From Mesorhizobium sp. WSM4904 (GTDB lineage: Bacteria; Pseudomonadota; Alphaproteobacteria; Rhizobiales; Rhizobiaceae): a stretch of 64,000 nt of DNA. Below, piece by piece: positions 1 to 8,313 of the stretch. How positions within the stretch are numbered: the stretch's first letter is position 1; every line of letters starts with the position of its first letter. Position numbers and translations under genes: made by a program. The stretch is taken from the NCBI RefSeq assembly GCF_029674545.1, contig NZ_CP121354.1, positions 2,489,001 through 2,553,000 on the forward strand. Direction: 5' to 3'. The notes under the pieces were generated by a model. That model searched no databases and was not told where the DNA came from. It saw nothing but the letters and a program-made list of their open reading frames with translations.

Positions 1-342
1 GGGCCGGAGCCGCATGCCGAGACCGATCCGCTGGATAGCGGCGCCGAAGGCGGCCGCGGCATCAGCGTCGGCGGCGTGGTCGCGCTGGAACGGCACGTTC
101 TCGAGGCCTCGCCCATGACAGGCATCGTGCTGCGCTATGGCCATCTCTATGGGCCAGGCACCGGAGCGGAGACCGCCGCCGATCCGGCCGTGCATGCCGA
201 TGCCGCGGCGTACGCGGCGCTGCTTGCCGTCGAGCGAGGTTCGCAGGGCGCTTACAACGTCGCGGAGCCGAACAGCCATGTCACGACCGGGAGGGCCGTC
301 AGCGAGTTCGGCTGGCGTCCTGACTTTCGCCTGGCTATGTGA
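1..342 (+). CDS. NAD-dependent epimerase/dehydratase (extended SDR), C-terminal part only
   Basis: The reading frame is open at the left edge, so only the last 113 residues are present. The segment LRYGHLYGPGTG followed by GAYNVAEP and a closing FGWRPDFRL is typical of the C-terminal half of extended short-chain dehydrogenases/epimerases, where the YGP motif shapes the substrate pocket. The Rossmann glycine motif and the YxxxK catalytic pair lie outside the window, so substrate and reaction cannot be named. An internal GTG at 76 is unlikely to be the real start because coding continues upstream of it. The next 139 bases up to the ClC gene hold no recognisable feature. Confidence 0.7.
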   Translation, partial: GPEPHAETDPLDSGAEGGRGISVGGVVALERHVLEASPMTGIVLRYGHLYGPGTGAETAADPAVHADAAAYAALLAVERGSQGAYNVAEPNSHVTTGRAVSEFGWRPDFRLAM

Positions 343-481
343 AACATGCGAAGAACTTGCCACCATGATTGAAGTCGCGTCGGCGCGAAATCTCGCCTTG
401 CTCGGCGTCGCTGCGATGGAGCCACAGGCCCTCGCGCCGATAAGCAGCCGCTGAAGCTTCACCAATCGGCGCAGCGCCAAA

Positions 482-2362
482 ATGGCGCCACAAGCTGTCG
501 GCATTGCGGTTGTCACGCATTGCCGCCGGGCGTATCAGGCACGGCAGCTTCCATCCCGCGCATACCGGCGAGCCGCTCCGTTGCCTGCCAGAAACGAACC
601 GCAAGTCTACGCCCGCCGGCTTCGGGCGGTGCTGATCAATTCGATCCCCGTGCTCGAGGCGCGCGGCATCGTCATCGTGCTTATGGGCGGTGCCGTCGGT
701 GTGATCGCGGGCGCGCTGGTCACCGGCATGAGCGCGCTGGTGCAAGGCATGCACTTCCTGCTCTTCGACGTGCAGCCGGGGGGCCGGCTTTCGGCGATGT
801 TTTCGCTGGCCAATCCGGTGCAGGCGATGTTTCCGGCGATCGGCGGCCTGCTGCTCGGCCTTTCGGTGATCTGGCTGAGAAGGCGAAAGTTCCGAACGCC
901 AGTCGACCCGATCGAGGCCAATGCGCTCTATGGCGGGCGCATGTCGCTCACCGACACTTTCATCATCGTCGCCCAGACCATGATCTCAAGCGGCTTCGGC
1001 GCCTCGGTCGGGCTCGAAGCCGGCTACACGCAGATCGGTTCGGGGATAGCGTCTCGACTTGCCCGCGCGTTCCGCCTGCGCCGCAACGACGTTCGCATCC
1101 TGGTCGGCTGCGGCGCCGCCGGCGCCATCGCGGCCGCCTTCGACGCACCGCTGACCGGCGCGTTCTACGGCTTCGAACTGGTCATCGGCATCTACTCCGT
1201 CGCCAATGTCGCGCCGGTCATGACGGCGGCGATCGCCGCCTCGCTGACGGCGGAGGTGTTCGGCGGCGTGCCGTTTCCGCTGGAACTTTCCGGCCTGCCG
1301 ACACTGACCGCCAGCCAGTATGTGCCGTTCCTGCTGCTCGGCCTGCTCGGCGGGGCAGCCTCGATCGCCATCATGCATCTGGTGAGCATCGTCGAACGCC
1401 TCTTCGCGCGGCTGGCGATCGATGCCTCGGTCCGGCCTTTCATCGGCGGCGTGATTGTGGGGCTGCTGGGGCTGGTCACGCCGCAGGTTCTGTCCAGCGG
1501 GCATGGCGCGCTGCATCGCGAGTTCGCGATGAACTACGCGCTTCCCGTGGTGGCGAGCGTCTTCGTGATGAAACTTGCTGCCTCCGCCATCTCGCTCGGC
1601 TCCGGTTTCCGCGGCGGCCTGTTCTTCGCTTCGCTGTTCCTGGGCGCGCTGCTCGGCAAGGTCTTTGCCGGGGTCATGGCGCTCGCCACGCCGTCAACGG
1701 GCCTCGATCCGGCGGTCGCCGCCGTCGTCGGCATGACCTCGCTCGCCGTCGGTGTCGTCGGCGGTCCGCTGACCATGACCTTCCTGGCGCTGGAATCCAC
1801 CGGCGATCTCACCCTGACAGGGGTAGTCCTGGCGGCTTCGATCATGTCGGCGATCCTGGTGCGCGAAACCTTCGGCTACTCCTTCTCGACCTGGCGCTTC
1901 CATCTGCGCGGCGAGACGATCCGCAGCGCCCATGACGTCGGCTGGATGCGCAGCCTCACCGTCGGCTCGATGATGCGCAAGGACGTCCGCACCATCGATG
2001 CCTCGACGACACTGGCCGAGTTCCGCAAGGAGGTTCCACTCGGCTCGGGGCAACGCGTCATCGCCGTCGGAGAGGGCCAGCATTATGTCGGCGTGCTGCT
2101 CGTTCCCGAACTGCACAGCGATCTTTCCGATGGCGAGACTCCGGTCCGGTCGCTGGCCCAGTTCAAGGATGCCGTGCTGGTGCCGTCGATGAATGTCCAG
2201 TCCGCCGCCGAGACTTTTCAGCGTGCCGGCGCGGAAGAGCTGGCGGTCGTGGAGGATTTCGACGACCGCACCGTTCTCGGCCTGCTTACCGAAAGCCATC
2301 TGATGCGGCGCTACGCCGAAGAGCTCGACAAGGCGCGGCGGGATCTCTCCGGCGAGGGGTAG
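482..2362 (+). CDS. ClC-family chloride channel/transporter with C-terminal CBS-like region
   Basis: A 626-residue membrane protein with the ClC fold: many hydrophobic helices between about residues 60 and 470 and a soluble C-terminal tail (about 490-615, starting TVGSMMRKDV) that looks like a CBS pair. The family would move chloride, or exchange chloride for protons, across the inner membrane. The helix-N motif GREGP is replaced by GLEAGY with the gating glutamate kept at residue 179, and the later GGIFAP motif reads SGFRGGLFFAS. The first 45 or so residues are not membrane-like and carry no SD-supported start, so the true start may be further in, for example the GTG near 629. The gene stands alone on the plus strand. 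Confidence 0.85.
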   Translation: MAPQAVGIAVVTHCRRAYQARQLPSRAYRRAAPLPARNEPQVYARRLRAVLINSIPVLEARGIVIVLMGGAVGVIAGALVTGMSALVQGMHFLLFDVQPGGRLSAMFSLANPVQAMFPAIGGLLLGLSVIWLRRRKFRTPVDPIEANALYGGRMSLTDTFIIVAQTMISSGFGASVGLEAGYTQIGSGIASRLARAFRLRRNDVRILVGCGAAGAIAAAFDAPLTGAFYGFELVIGIYSVANVAPVMTAAIAASLTAEVFGGVPFPLELSGLPTLTASQYVPFLLLGLLGGAASIAIMHLVSIVERLFARLAIDASVRPFIGGVIVGLLGLVTPQVLSSGHGALHREFAMNYALPVVASVFVMKLAASAISLGSGFRGGLFFASLFLGALLGKVFAGVMALATPSTGLDPAVAAVVGMTSLAVGVVGGPLTMTFLALESTGDLTLTGVVLAASIMSAILVRETFGYSFSTWRFHLRGETIRSAHDVGWMRSLTVGSMMRKDVRTIDASTTLAEFRKEVPLGSGQRVIAVGEGQHYVGVLLVPELHSDLSDGETPVRSLAQFKDAVLVPSMNVQSAAETFQRAGAEELAVVEDFDDRTVLGLLTESHLMRRYAEELDKARRDLSGEG

Positions 2363-2430
2363 TCAGACGACAGCACCGCCGACACGACGCTCACCTGAAT
2401 CTATTCTCACCGCTCCCTGGAAATCATTCC

Positions 2431-3816
2431 ATGCAAGTCAAGCGCAACGGCGACATCTCGTTCTGGTATGCTGATCTGGGCGCGGTTCCCGCGCCGCGTC
2501 CGCCCTTGCCCGGCGACATCGAAGCGGATGTCGCGATCGTCGGCGCCGGCTATACAGGGCTTTGGACCGCCTATTATCTGAAGAAGGCGAAACCCTCGCT
2601 CCGCATCGTGCTCCTCGAACGCGAGTTCGCCGGCTTCGGCGCCTCGGGCCGCAATGGCGGCTGGTTGTCGGGCGGCTTCGGCTGGTCGCGCGAAAAATAT
2701 CTCAACACCTCGACCAGGCAAGGCGTGACGGCCATGCAGAAGGCGATGGCGGGCTGTGTGGACGAAGTGATCCGCGTGGCCACGGAGGAGGGTATAGATG
2801 CCGACATCCGTCGCGTCGACAATCTGACGGTCGCCACCAATCCGGCGCAGCGCGAACGCGTGCGCGAGGAATGCGAGACGATCCGCTCCTGGGACGCCGA
2901 CCCCGATCGCATCGAACTGCTCGACGCCGCGGCGACACGCGCGCGCATCAACATCAAGAATGTCATGGGCGGCTTCGTTATCCACGGCCAGGCGCGCGTA
3001 CAGCCGGCCAAGCTGGTGCGCGGGCTTGCGGAAGCGGTCGAGCGGCTCGGCGCGCCGATCTACGAGAAGACCACCGTGACCTCCATCGCCAAGGGCTGCG
3101 TGACCACCGACCGTGGCACGGTGCGTGCCGAAACGATCATCCGCGCGACGGAAGGATTCACAGCGGGCATCCCTGGCGAAGAGCGGACCTGGCTGGCGCT
3201 CAACAGCGCGCAGATCGTCACCGAGCCCCTATCGCCGGAACTCTGGCGCGAGATCGGTTGGGAAGCGCACGAGCTGCTCGGCAATGCGGCGCATGCCTAT
3301 TGCTACGCCCAGCGTACGCGTGAGGGGCGCATCACCATGGGCGGACGCGGCGTGCCTTACCGCTATCGGTCGCGCACCGACGTCAACGGGCAGACGCAGC
3401 AGGCGACGATCGACCAGTTGCACACGATCCTGACCACGCTGTTGCCGCAGACGGCCGGATGCCGCATCGACCACGCCTGGTGCGGCGTGCTCGGCGTGCC
3501 GCGCGACTGGTGCACGACGGTCGGCCTCGACCCCAGGACGCGCATCGGCTGGGCCGGCGGCTATGTCGGTCTCGGCGTGTCGAGCTCCAATCTCTCAGGG
3601 CGCACGCTCGCCGACCTGATCCTCGGCCAAGACACCGAGCTGACGCGGCTGCCCTGGGTCAACCGCAAGGTGCGGCCCTGGGAGCCGGAGCCGTTCCGTT
3701 GGCTGGGTGTCCACTCGATGTACCAGCTCTATCGTATCGCCGACCAGCGCGAGGCGGCGGGACTCAGTCGCACTTCGAAACTGGCCGCTCTCGCGGATAG
3801 CGTCACAGGCCACTGA
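2431..3816 (+). CDS. FAD-dependent oxidoreductase of the DAO / gamma-glutamylputrescine oxidase type
   Basis: A 461-residue protein with a dinucleotide-binding fold at the N-terminus: DVAIVGAGYTG (glycines at 38-43) followed by an acidic strand end at VLLERE. SGRNGGWLSGG matches the FAD-contacting segment of the PuuB-like branch of D-amino-acid-oxidase-type enzymes, and WAGGYVGLGVSSSNLSGR near the C-terminus is the second FAD motif. Such enzymes oxidatively deaminate amines or amino acids; the substrate here is not visible. The start is preceded by a weak GGAA. A broken cupin gene begins two bases after the stop, so the two were probably one operon. Oxidoreductases of this type are often paired with small cupins. 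Confidence 0.85.
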   Translation: MQVKRNGDISFWYADLGAVPAPRPPLPGDIEADVAIVGAGYTGLWTAYYLKKAKPSLRIVLLEREFAGFGASGRNGGWLSGGFGWSREKYLNTSTRQGVTAMQKAMAGCVDEVIRVATEEGIDADIRRVDNLTVATNPAQRERVREECETIRSWDADPDRIELLDAAATRARINIKNVMGGFVIHGQARVQPAKLVRGLAEAVERLGAPIYEKTTVTSIAKGCVTTDRGTVRAETIIRATEGFTAGIPGEERTWLALNSAQIVTEPLSPELWREIGWEAHELLGNAAHAYCYAQRTREGRITMGGRGVPYRYRSRTDVNGQTQQATIDQLHTILTTLLPQTAGCRIDHAWCGVLGVPRDWCTTVGLDPRTRIGWAGGYVGLGVSSSNLSGRTLADLILGQDTELTRLPWVNRKVRPWEPEPFRWLGVHSMYQLYRIADQREAAGLSRTSKLAALADSVTGH

Positions 3817-3818
3817 TC

Positions 3819-4187
3819 ATGGAGCCCGATTTGATCGATCTTTCGACTTTCCACGACCTCGCGAAGGCCGACATCGGCGCCTTTTCACCGAAGCCGACCT
3901 CTGTCGAAGGGGACCAGGTGGAGGCCGCGCGATCTTTCTTCCAATCGCCGGACGGAACCGTCGACATCGGCATCTGGGAATGCACGCCCGGCCGCTTCAC
4001 AGCCGATCGTTCAGGCTCGTCGGAAATCTGCCACATCATCTCCGGCTGAGCCGAAGTGAGCCGCGCCGACGGCAAGATGCGCGAGCTCGGGCCGGGAGAT
4101 CTGCTCGTCCTGCCGCAGGGATGGAAAGGCGAATGGCTGATCCATGAGACGACGCGCAAGCTCTACATGATCCAAAGCGCCGGCTAA
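3819..4187 (+). pseudogene. cupin-domain protein (Cupin_3/DUF861 type) interrupted by in-frame TGA
   Basis: One continuous frame of 123 codons codes for a small cupin, but codon 77 (4047-4049) is TGA. Upstream the frame gives TVDIGIWECTPG and ICHIISG; downstream, without any frame change, it gives AEVSRADGK, LGPGDLLVLPQGWKGEW and RKLYMIQSAG, which are the second cupin motif and final strand of the family. A single substitution from CGA, GGA or TGG would explain the stop. As it stands, only a 76-residue fragment can be made, so the gene is probably inactive, unless the base is a sequencing error or the TGA is read through. It follows the FAD oxidoreductase by two bases. Confidence 0.8.
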
Positions 4188-4326
4188 CCCACATGCGCTT
4201 TGGGGTGAGTTCGGACGGACATACCAAGAACCTTTCTACGCTGACGATCCGATCAGGCCTTTCAGCGAGAAGGCCGCGCCTGTTCTGCAGAAGTAAGGTG
4301 CATAGAAAGCAATCGATGGGGAGCAT

Positions 4327-4791
4327 TCAAACCCTGGGCAGCAGCTTGCTCATGCTCACGCGCTCCTCGAGCTCATATCCGCACTTTCGGTAGAAGCCAA
4401 GGACCGTCGAATTGGAAGCGACAACTTGGAGGTTGATCTTTACACAGCCAAGGTCGGCGAGCCGCCGTTCGGCTTCATGGATTAGAGCTTCGCCGATTCC
4501 GTTTCGACGATGGGATTGCAGGACGGCGATCCGCGATATCCATCCTCGGTGGCCGTCATACCCGGCCATGATCGATCCGACGACCTGATCTGCCCCAATC
4601 GCCACCAAAAGCAGATTCGGCTGATACCTCACCTTCTCAGGGATTGAAATGTGGGCTGCGTTCCAAGGGGGATCGTTGGGGAATGCGTTCCGCCACAGCG
4701 CATCAACGCCGTCAAAGTAACGGTCGGCATATTCAACAATCGAGATCATACAGTCTATCCAGCCGGCGTTCGACGAATTGAACCGGAACAT
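4327..4791 (-). CDS. GNAT-family N-acetyltransferase
   Basis: A 154-residue protein with the GNAT acetyl-CoA fold. The core strand ISRIAVLQSHRRNGIGEAL contains the Q/RxxGxG/A pyrophosphate loop as RRNGIG, and NSTVLGFYRKCGYE is the usual C-terminal signature. The acceptor substrate is unknown. A second start at 4749 (MISIVEY) would remove 14 residues that do not look like GNAT sequence and may be the real one. The gene and its flanks are visibly less GC-rich than the neighbours and contain codons rare elsewhere in the window, which may indicate a recent arrival. It lies between the cupin pseudogene and the MFS gene, with no operon partner. Confidence 0.85.
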   Translation of the reverse strand: MFRFNSSNAGWIDCMISIVEYADRYFDGVDALWRNAFPNDPPWNAAHISIPEKVRYQPNLLLVAIGADQVVGSIMAGYDGHRGWISRIAVLQSHRRNGIGEALIHEAERRLADLGCVKINLQVVASNSTVLGFYRKCGYELEERVSMSKLLPRV

Positions 4792-4856
4792 TACCTAAAG
4801 TGGGTGCCATTGGAAGTTGTCCCTACGGACACCAGCCTGCGTCCAGGGCAGGTGGC

Positions 4857-6500
4857 CTAGTGCTCGATCGGCCCCTTGGGTGACACAAGGGCCGTGCCCG
4901 CCGTCGTCGGGCGTTCGATCATGCGGCGCACGCGCGGCGGGTTCTCGCCGCTGTGCAGCGCGCGGATGCGCTCGCCAACCACGGCGTCGGCATGGGTAGC
5001 GCGCCTGTTGTGGCGGATGTACTCGACCCAGGTCGGCGTGTGGTAGTGCTCGATCCAGATGCCGGGATTTTCGAGATCGCGGGCGAGCGTCCAGTTGCGG
5101 GCGCCGTCGCGGCGGCGGATGCGGCCGCGCTCGGCCATGGTGGCGAGGAATTCCGGAACGTCCTCTTCGCGGATGATGTATTCGATCATGATGGCGATCG
5201 GGCCGCTGCGCGGCTTCAAATCGAGCGCCAGCATCGGCTCCTTGAACCGGTTGAGCGGATCGAGATTGAGAGCGGTCTGCTGCGGCAGCGGCAGGATGAA
5301 GCCGATGGCGCCGCCCGCCAGCATCGCGACCGCCGCGACCATCAAGGCGGTCTCCGCGCCGTGGGCGTCGGCGACGACGCCCCAGATCCAGCTGCCCAGC
5401 GCGATGCCGCCGAACGTCGCCGTCTGGTAGATCGACAGCACGCGGCCGACCACCCAGCGCGGCGTCGACATCTGCACCGTGACGTTGAAATGCGAGAGCG
5501 CGATCACCCAGCAGGCGCCGCCGACGAGCAGGCCGGCCGACGCCTGCCAGGCATTGTGGCTGACGGCGGCATTGAAGGCACAAAGCGCGAAACCGGCGAA
5601 GGCGGCGCGCACCATCGTCTCGCTGGACAGCAATTGCCGCAGCCGCACGCTGATCAGCGCGCCGCCGACCGCGCCGATGCCGAAGGCGCCGAGCATGATG
5701 CCGTAGGTCAGCGCGTCGCCCTTGACGACGTCGCGCGCCACCAGCGGCAGGAGCGCCAGCACCGCGCCGGCGCTGAAGCCGAAGGCGAAACCCCGAACCA
5801 GCACCTTGGCGATATTGGGCGACATGGCGACATAGCGCAGGCCGGCGCCCATCGCTGCGCCGAGCGCCTCGCGCGGCAGGGTCGGCGCCGGCACCTCCGG
5901 CCTCCAGCGGAACAGTACGACGATCAGGCCGATATAGCTGACGGCGTTGGCGGCGAAGGCCGCCGCCGCGCCCGCGGCAGCGACGATGATGCCGCCGATC
6001 GCAGGGCCAACGCTGCGTGTGATGTTGAAGCCCATCGAGTTGAGCGCGATCGCCGCCGGCACCTTGGCGCGCGGCACCATGTCGCCGACCGAGGCCTGCC
6101 ATGACGGGCTGTTCAGCGCCGTTCCGCTGTCGATCAGGAATGTGAAGGCCAGCAGCGTCCACGGCGTCATCCACCCGAACCAGGTGAACACCGTGAGCAG
6201 CGCCGAGGCGACCAGCATGAAGGTCTGGGCCACCAGCATGACCTTGCGGCGGTTGAAGCTGTCGGCGATGGCGCCGGCAATGAGCGCGAACAGCATGATC
6301 GGCAAGGTGGTCGAGGCCTGGACCAGCGCCACCTGGTAGGAAGAAGTGGCGATGGTGGTCATCATCCAGGCGGCGCCCACGCCCTGGATCAGGCCGCCGA
6401 AATTCGACACCAGGCTTGCCGACCAGACGGCACGGAAGATGCCGTGCCGGAACGGCGCCAGCGCCGAAACGCGTTCGCTTTCCGGCTCGTCGTCGATCAT
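4857..6500 (-). CDS. MFS exporter of the MFS_3/EntS type with a C-terminal soluble extension
   Basis: A 547-residue inner-membrane protein starting at MIDDEPESE (ATG 6498-6500); the frame is open further upstream, but that part overlaps fliQ and has no membrane character. About 12 hydrophobic helices run from roughly residue 20 to 410, beginning FRAVWSASLVSNFGG, which is the start of the 'transmembrane secretion effector' MFS_3 group related to the enterobactin exporter EntS. Roughly the last 120 residues (from about PIAIMIEYII) are soluble and resemble a ferredoxin-like, antibiotic-monooxygenase-type fold with HYHTPTWVEY. The substrate is unknown. The gene follows fliQ on the same strand after 197 bases, in the place where flhA lies in related genera. 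Confidence 0.82.
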   Translation of the reverse strand: MIDDEPESERVSALAPFRHGIFRAVWSASLVSNFGGLIQGVGAAWMMTTIATSSYQVALVQASTTLPIMLFALIAGAIADSFNRRKVMLVAQTFMLVASALLTVFTWFGWMTPWTLLAFTFLIDSGTALNSPSWQASVGDMVPRAKVPAAIALNSMGFNITRSVGPAIGGIIVAAAGAAAAFAANAVSYIGLIVVLFRWRPEVPAPTLPREALGAAMGAGLRYVAMSPNIAKVLVRGFAFGFSAGAVLALLPLVARDVVKGDALTYGIMLGAFGIGAVGGALISVRLRQLLSSETMVRAAFAGFALCAFNAAVSHNAWQASAGLLVGGACWVIALSHFNVTVQMSTPRWVVGRVLSIYQTATFGGIALGSWIWGVVADAHGAETALMVAAVAMLAGGAIGFILPLPQQTALNLDPLNRFKEPMLALDLKPRSGPIAIMIEYIIREEDVPEFLATMAERGRIRRRDGARNWTLARDLENPGIWIEHYHTPTWVEYIRHNRRATHADAVVGERIRALHSGENPPRVRRMIERPTTAGTALVSPKGPIEH

Positions 6501-6697
6501 TACCGCTGTCCCGCCTTCATCTGCCGTGTTGCATTTCGCCGCGCGCCAGGACCGCGCCGACGACTCGCCAAAGGATCGCGGTCCAACAACAGTAAGGCAA
6601 AGGCGAAAATGCGTCGGTGAAGCTTTAAGCCAAGCATCTTGCCGGTCTGGACCAAACTTTTGCTGCTTCGCCCGGGCAGGCTGCCCGCAGCCGTTGG
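6501..6697. other. intergenic gap between fliQ and the MFS gene, no flhA remnant seen
   Basis: 197 bases lie between the fliQ stop and the proposed MFS start. I see no open frame resembling the start of flhA or fliR, and no clear terminator. The gap presumably contains the MFS promoter. Confidence 0.5.
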
Positions 6698-6964
6698 TCA
6701 GAATCCGTGCTCGATGCGCTCGAAGATGACGTTGGTGAAGGCCGAGATCTGGCTGCCGATGAACGGCCCGGTAAGCGCCACCACCAGCATGATGGCGACG
6801 ATCTTGGGCACGAAGGTGAGCGTGATTTCCTGGATCTGTGTCAGCGCCTGGATCAGCGCGATACCGATGCCGACCGCCATCGCCACCAGCACCACGGGGG
6901 CGGAGGCGGTGAGCACGGTCCACACCGCGTATTGGACGATATCGAGGGCGTCGGCCTCGTTCAT
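6698..6964 (-). CDS. fliQ: flagellar export apparatus protein FliQ
   Basis: An 88-residue protein with two hydrophobic hairpin helices (about 15-40 and 50-75) and the family segment ALIQALTQIQEITLTFVPK, typical of FliQ, a minor subunit of the export gate in the basal-body MS ring. It is the last gene of the flgE-flgK-flgL-flaF-flbT-flgD unit, separated from flgD by 127 bases that hold two palindromes. In Sinorhizobium and Agrobacterium flhA and fliR follow at this position; here an MFS exporter gene follows instead. Confidence 0.95.
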   Translation of the reverse strand: MNEADALDIVQYAVWTVLTASAPVVLVAMAVGIGIALIQALTQIQEITLTFVPKIVAIMLVVALTGPFIGSQISAFTNVIFERIEHGF

Positions 6965-6991
6965 GGGCAGACCCTTATAGAACCGGCCAAA

Positions 6992-7025
6992 GCAGATCGC
7001 GTGAAAAAGGATTCACGCGGTCTGC
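6992..7025. repeat. imperfect palindrome between flgD and fliQ
   Basis: The arms gcagatcgcgtgaa and ttcacgcggtctgc enclose a short A-rich loop. Sequences of this kind recur between genes in rhizobia. It could act as a transcript hairpin or be a small repeat element. Confidence 0.6.
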
Positions 7026-7044
7026 CTTGGGTTTCTTGATTTTG

Positions 7045-7091
7045 AGCATGTCTTTCGTCCCGAACCCGGATTCACTTTCGGGAGACATGCT
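7045..7091. repeat. rhizobial-type intergenic palindrome ending at the flgD stop codon
   Basis: The outer arms agcatgtct and agacatgct are perfect complements, with an inner cccgaa/ttcggg pair. The layout matches a palindromic repeat family common between genes in rhizobia and Brucella. It abuts the flgD stop codon (7092-7094) and separates flgD from fliQ. Confidence 0.65.
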
Positions 7092-7499
7092 TCAGGCGGC
7101 CGGCTTGATCGAGACACCTGCGCCAACGGGGACTTCAGTGCCGTCCTGCAGCACGGCGATCAGGCCGCTGCTGGCGAGCTTCACCGAAGCCACGGTTCCC
7201 GTGGTCTTGCCGTCGGCGGATGTGATCGAGCGGCCGATCAGCGCGTCGGCCTGCGACAGCGCCGAGGACTGCATGATCTGGTCGAGCTTGCTGTTGGTCT
7301 GAACTGATTGCTCGACCTGCGAAAAGGTCGCGAGCTGGGCGACGTATTGCGTGGAATCCATCGGCTTGGTCGGATCCTGGTTCTTCATCTCGGCGATCAG
7401 AAGCTTCAGGAACGACTGGTAGTCGACGGCGGTCTTCGATGTCTGCTGGCTGGCCTGGTTGGCGCCAACGGGGATCGTCGTTGTCATATCCACGGCCAT
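7092..7499 (-). CDS. flgD: flagellar hook cap / hook assembly protein FlgD
   Basis: A 135-residue protein, short for the family, as in other rhizobia. The N-terminal FlgD core is clear: YQSFLKLLIAEMKNQDPTKP followed by STQYVAQLATFSQVEQ. This part caps the growing hook and helps FlgE subunits polymerise. The Ig-like C-terminal domains of enteric FlgD are largely absent. The start MAVDMTTT at 7499 is chosen because GGGAG lies 7 bases upstream and the flbT stop is one base away; a longer upstream frame would overlap flbT. Translation is probably coupled to flbT. Confidence 0.93.
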   Translation of the reverse strand: MAVDMTTTIPVGANQASQQTSKTAVDYQSFLKLLIAEMKNQDPTKPMDSTQYVAQLATFSQVEQSVQTNSKLDQIMQSSALSQADALIGRSITSADGKTTGTVASVKLASSGLIAVLQDGTEVPVGAGVSIKPAA

Positions 7500-7500
7500 C

Positions 7501-7938
7501 TTATGCTCCCACAGCCAGCGCGCGCGGCGCTTCCGGAATGTCGTCATTGCCGCCAAGCGCCTGGCGCTCGAGCGGGTAGAGCGCGCGGATCGCCTTCAGC
7601 GCATCGTAGATGTGATCCTCGCCGACCATGCGGTCGATCTGCTTCAGCGCGTTGCAGATGTCCTGATTGTCGAAGCTTGCAATCAGCATCGGCAGCGAGC
7701 GGCGGAACATGTCGCGCGCCTCGGAGGCGCCCAACGGATTGATCAGCATGATCTGCACGATGAAGTAGAGCTGCCTTAGCGGCGTCGAGGCCTGCTCAGC
7801 CTGGATAACGTGGCTTTCCAGAAGGAACTGGACGTCGTTCATCAGCTCGATCGTGACCTTGCGGTCGACGCGGATGACGGCGCCGTTGATGTAGATCTTC
7901 TCGTTCGGCTTTAGCGAGATCTTCAGCGTGTTGGTCAT
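7501..7938 (-). CDS. flbT: flagellin synthesis repressor FlbT
   Basis: A 145-residue protein beginning MTNTLKISLKPNEKIYING, with IELMNDVQFLLE, the standard FlbT N-terminus. In Caulobacter FlbT acts after transcription, on the 5' leader of flagellin mRNA; in rhizobia and Brucella it works with FlaF to tune flagellin output. The start ATG overlaps the flaF stop as ATGA, so translation is coupled, and flgD starts one base after its stop. A candidate target hairpin lies in the leader of the second flagellin gene at 22767-22787. Confidence 0.95.
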   Translation of the reverse strand: MTNTLKISLKPNEKIYINGAVIRVDRKVTIELMNDVQFLLESHVIQAEQASTPLRQLYFIVQIMLINPLGASEARDMFRRSLPMLIASFDNQDICNALKQIDRMVGEDHIYDALKAIRALYPLERQALGGNDDIPEAPRALAVGA

Positions 7939-8282
7939 TGGATGCCATCTCTGATGATCTGGGAGACCTCGATCAATCCTTCGAAATTGTTGGCGCGGCC
8001 CTGCCGGATGTCCTCCGTTTCGCGCAACAGCCACAAGCCGATCGAGATCAGGTTGGCCCGCAGTTCCTTGGGCAGCGCATTGTCGCTGGAGCCGAGATCC
8101 TCGACGAAGGTGGTCCAGATGCGGTTGGTGAAGTGCAGCGCCTCGACCGCTTCCATAGACTCCGGCCCGACGGCGGCCGCCGCGGACAGCATGTCGATCG
8201 AACGGGTGAGCAGCTGCCGCTCCCGATCCTTGGCGTCGGCGACGGAGTCGGTCTGGATGTCGGCGTAGGAGAATTGATACAT
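7935..8282 (-). CDS. flaF: flagellar biosynthesis regulator FlaF
   Basis: A 115-residue protein starting MYQFSYADIQTDS, with RSIDMLSAA and NRIWTTFVEDL, the pattern of alphaproteobacterial FlaF. In Caulobacter FlaF promotes flagellin translation and secretion, in opposition to FlbT. It sits 31 bases after flgL and overlaps flbT by 4 bases, so the pair is likely made in fixed proportion. Confidence 0.94.
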   Translation of the reverse strand: MYQFSYADIQTDSVADAKDRERQLLTRSIDMLSAAAAVGPESMEAVEALHFTNRIWTTFVEDLGSSDNALPKELRANLISIGLWLLRETEDIRQGRANNFEGLIEVSQIIRDGIQ

Positions 8283-8313
8283 CGTCGAAGCTCTGCCGTT
8301 CCGGTTTATGTGT

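Noticed and set aside
4047-4049. TGA as a selenocysteine codon in the cupin gene
   Set aside because: The position is not a catalytic cysteine position in this family and no stem-loop of SECIS type is visible right after it.
4857-6923. 688-residue version of the MFS protein reaching into fliQ
   Set aside because: The extra N-terminal part is the shadow of fliQ plus non-coding DNA, with Arg/His-rich composition; the start at 6500 begins the membrane protein.
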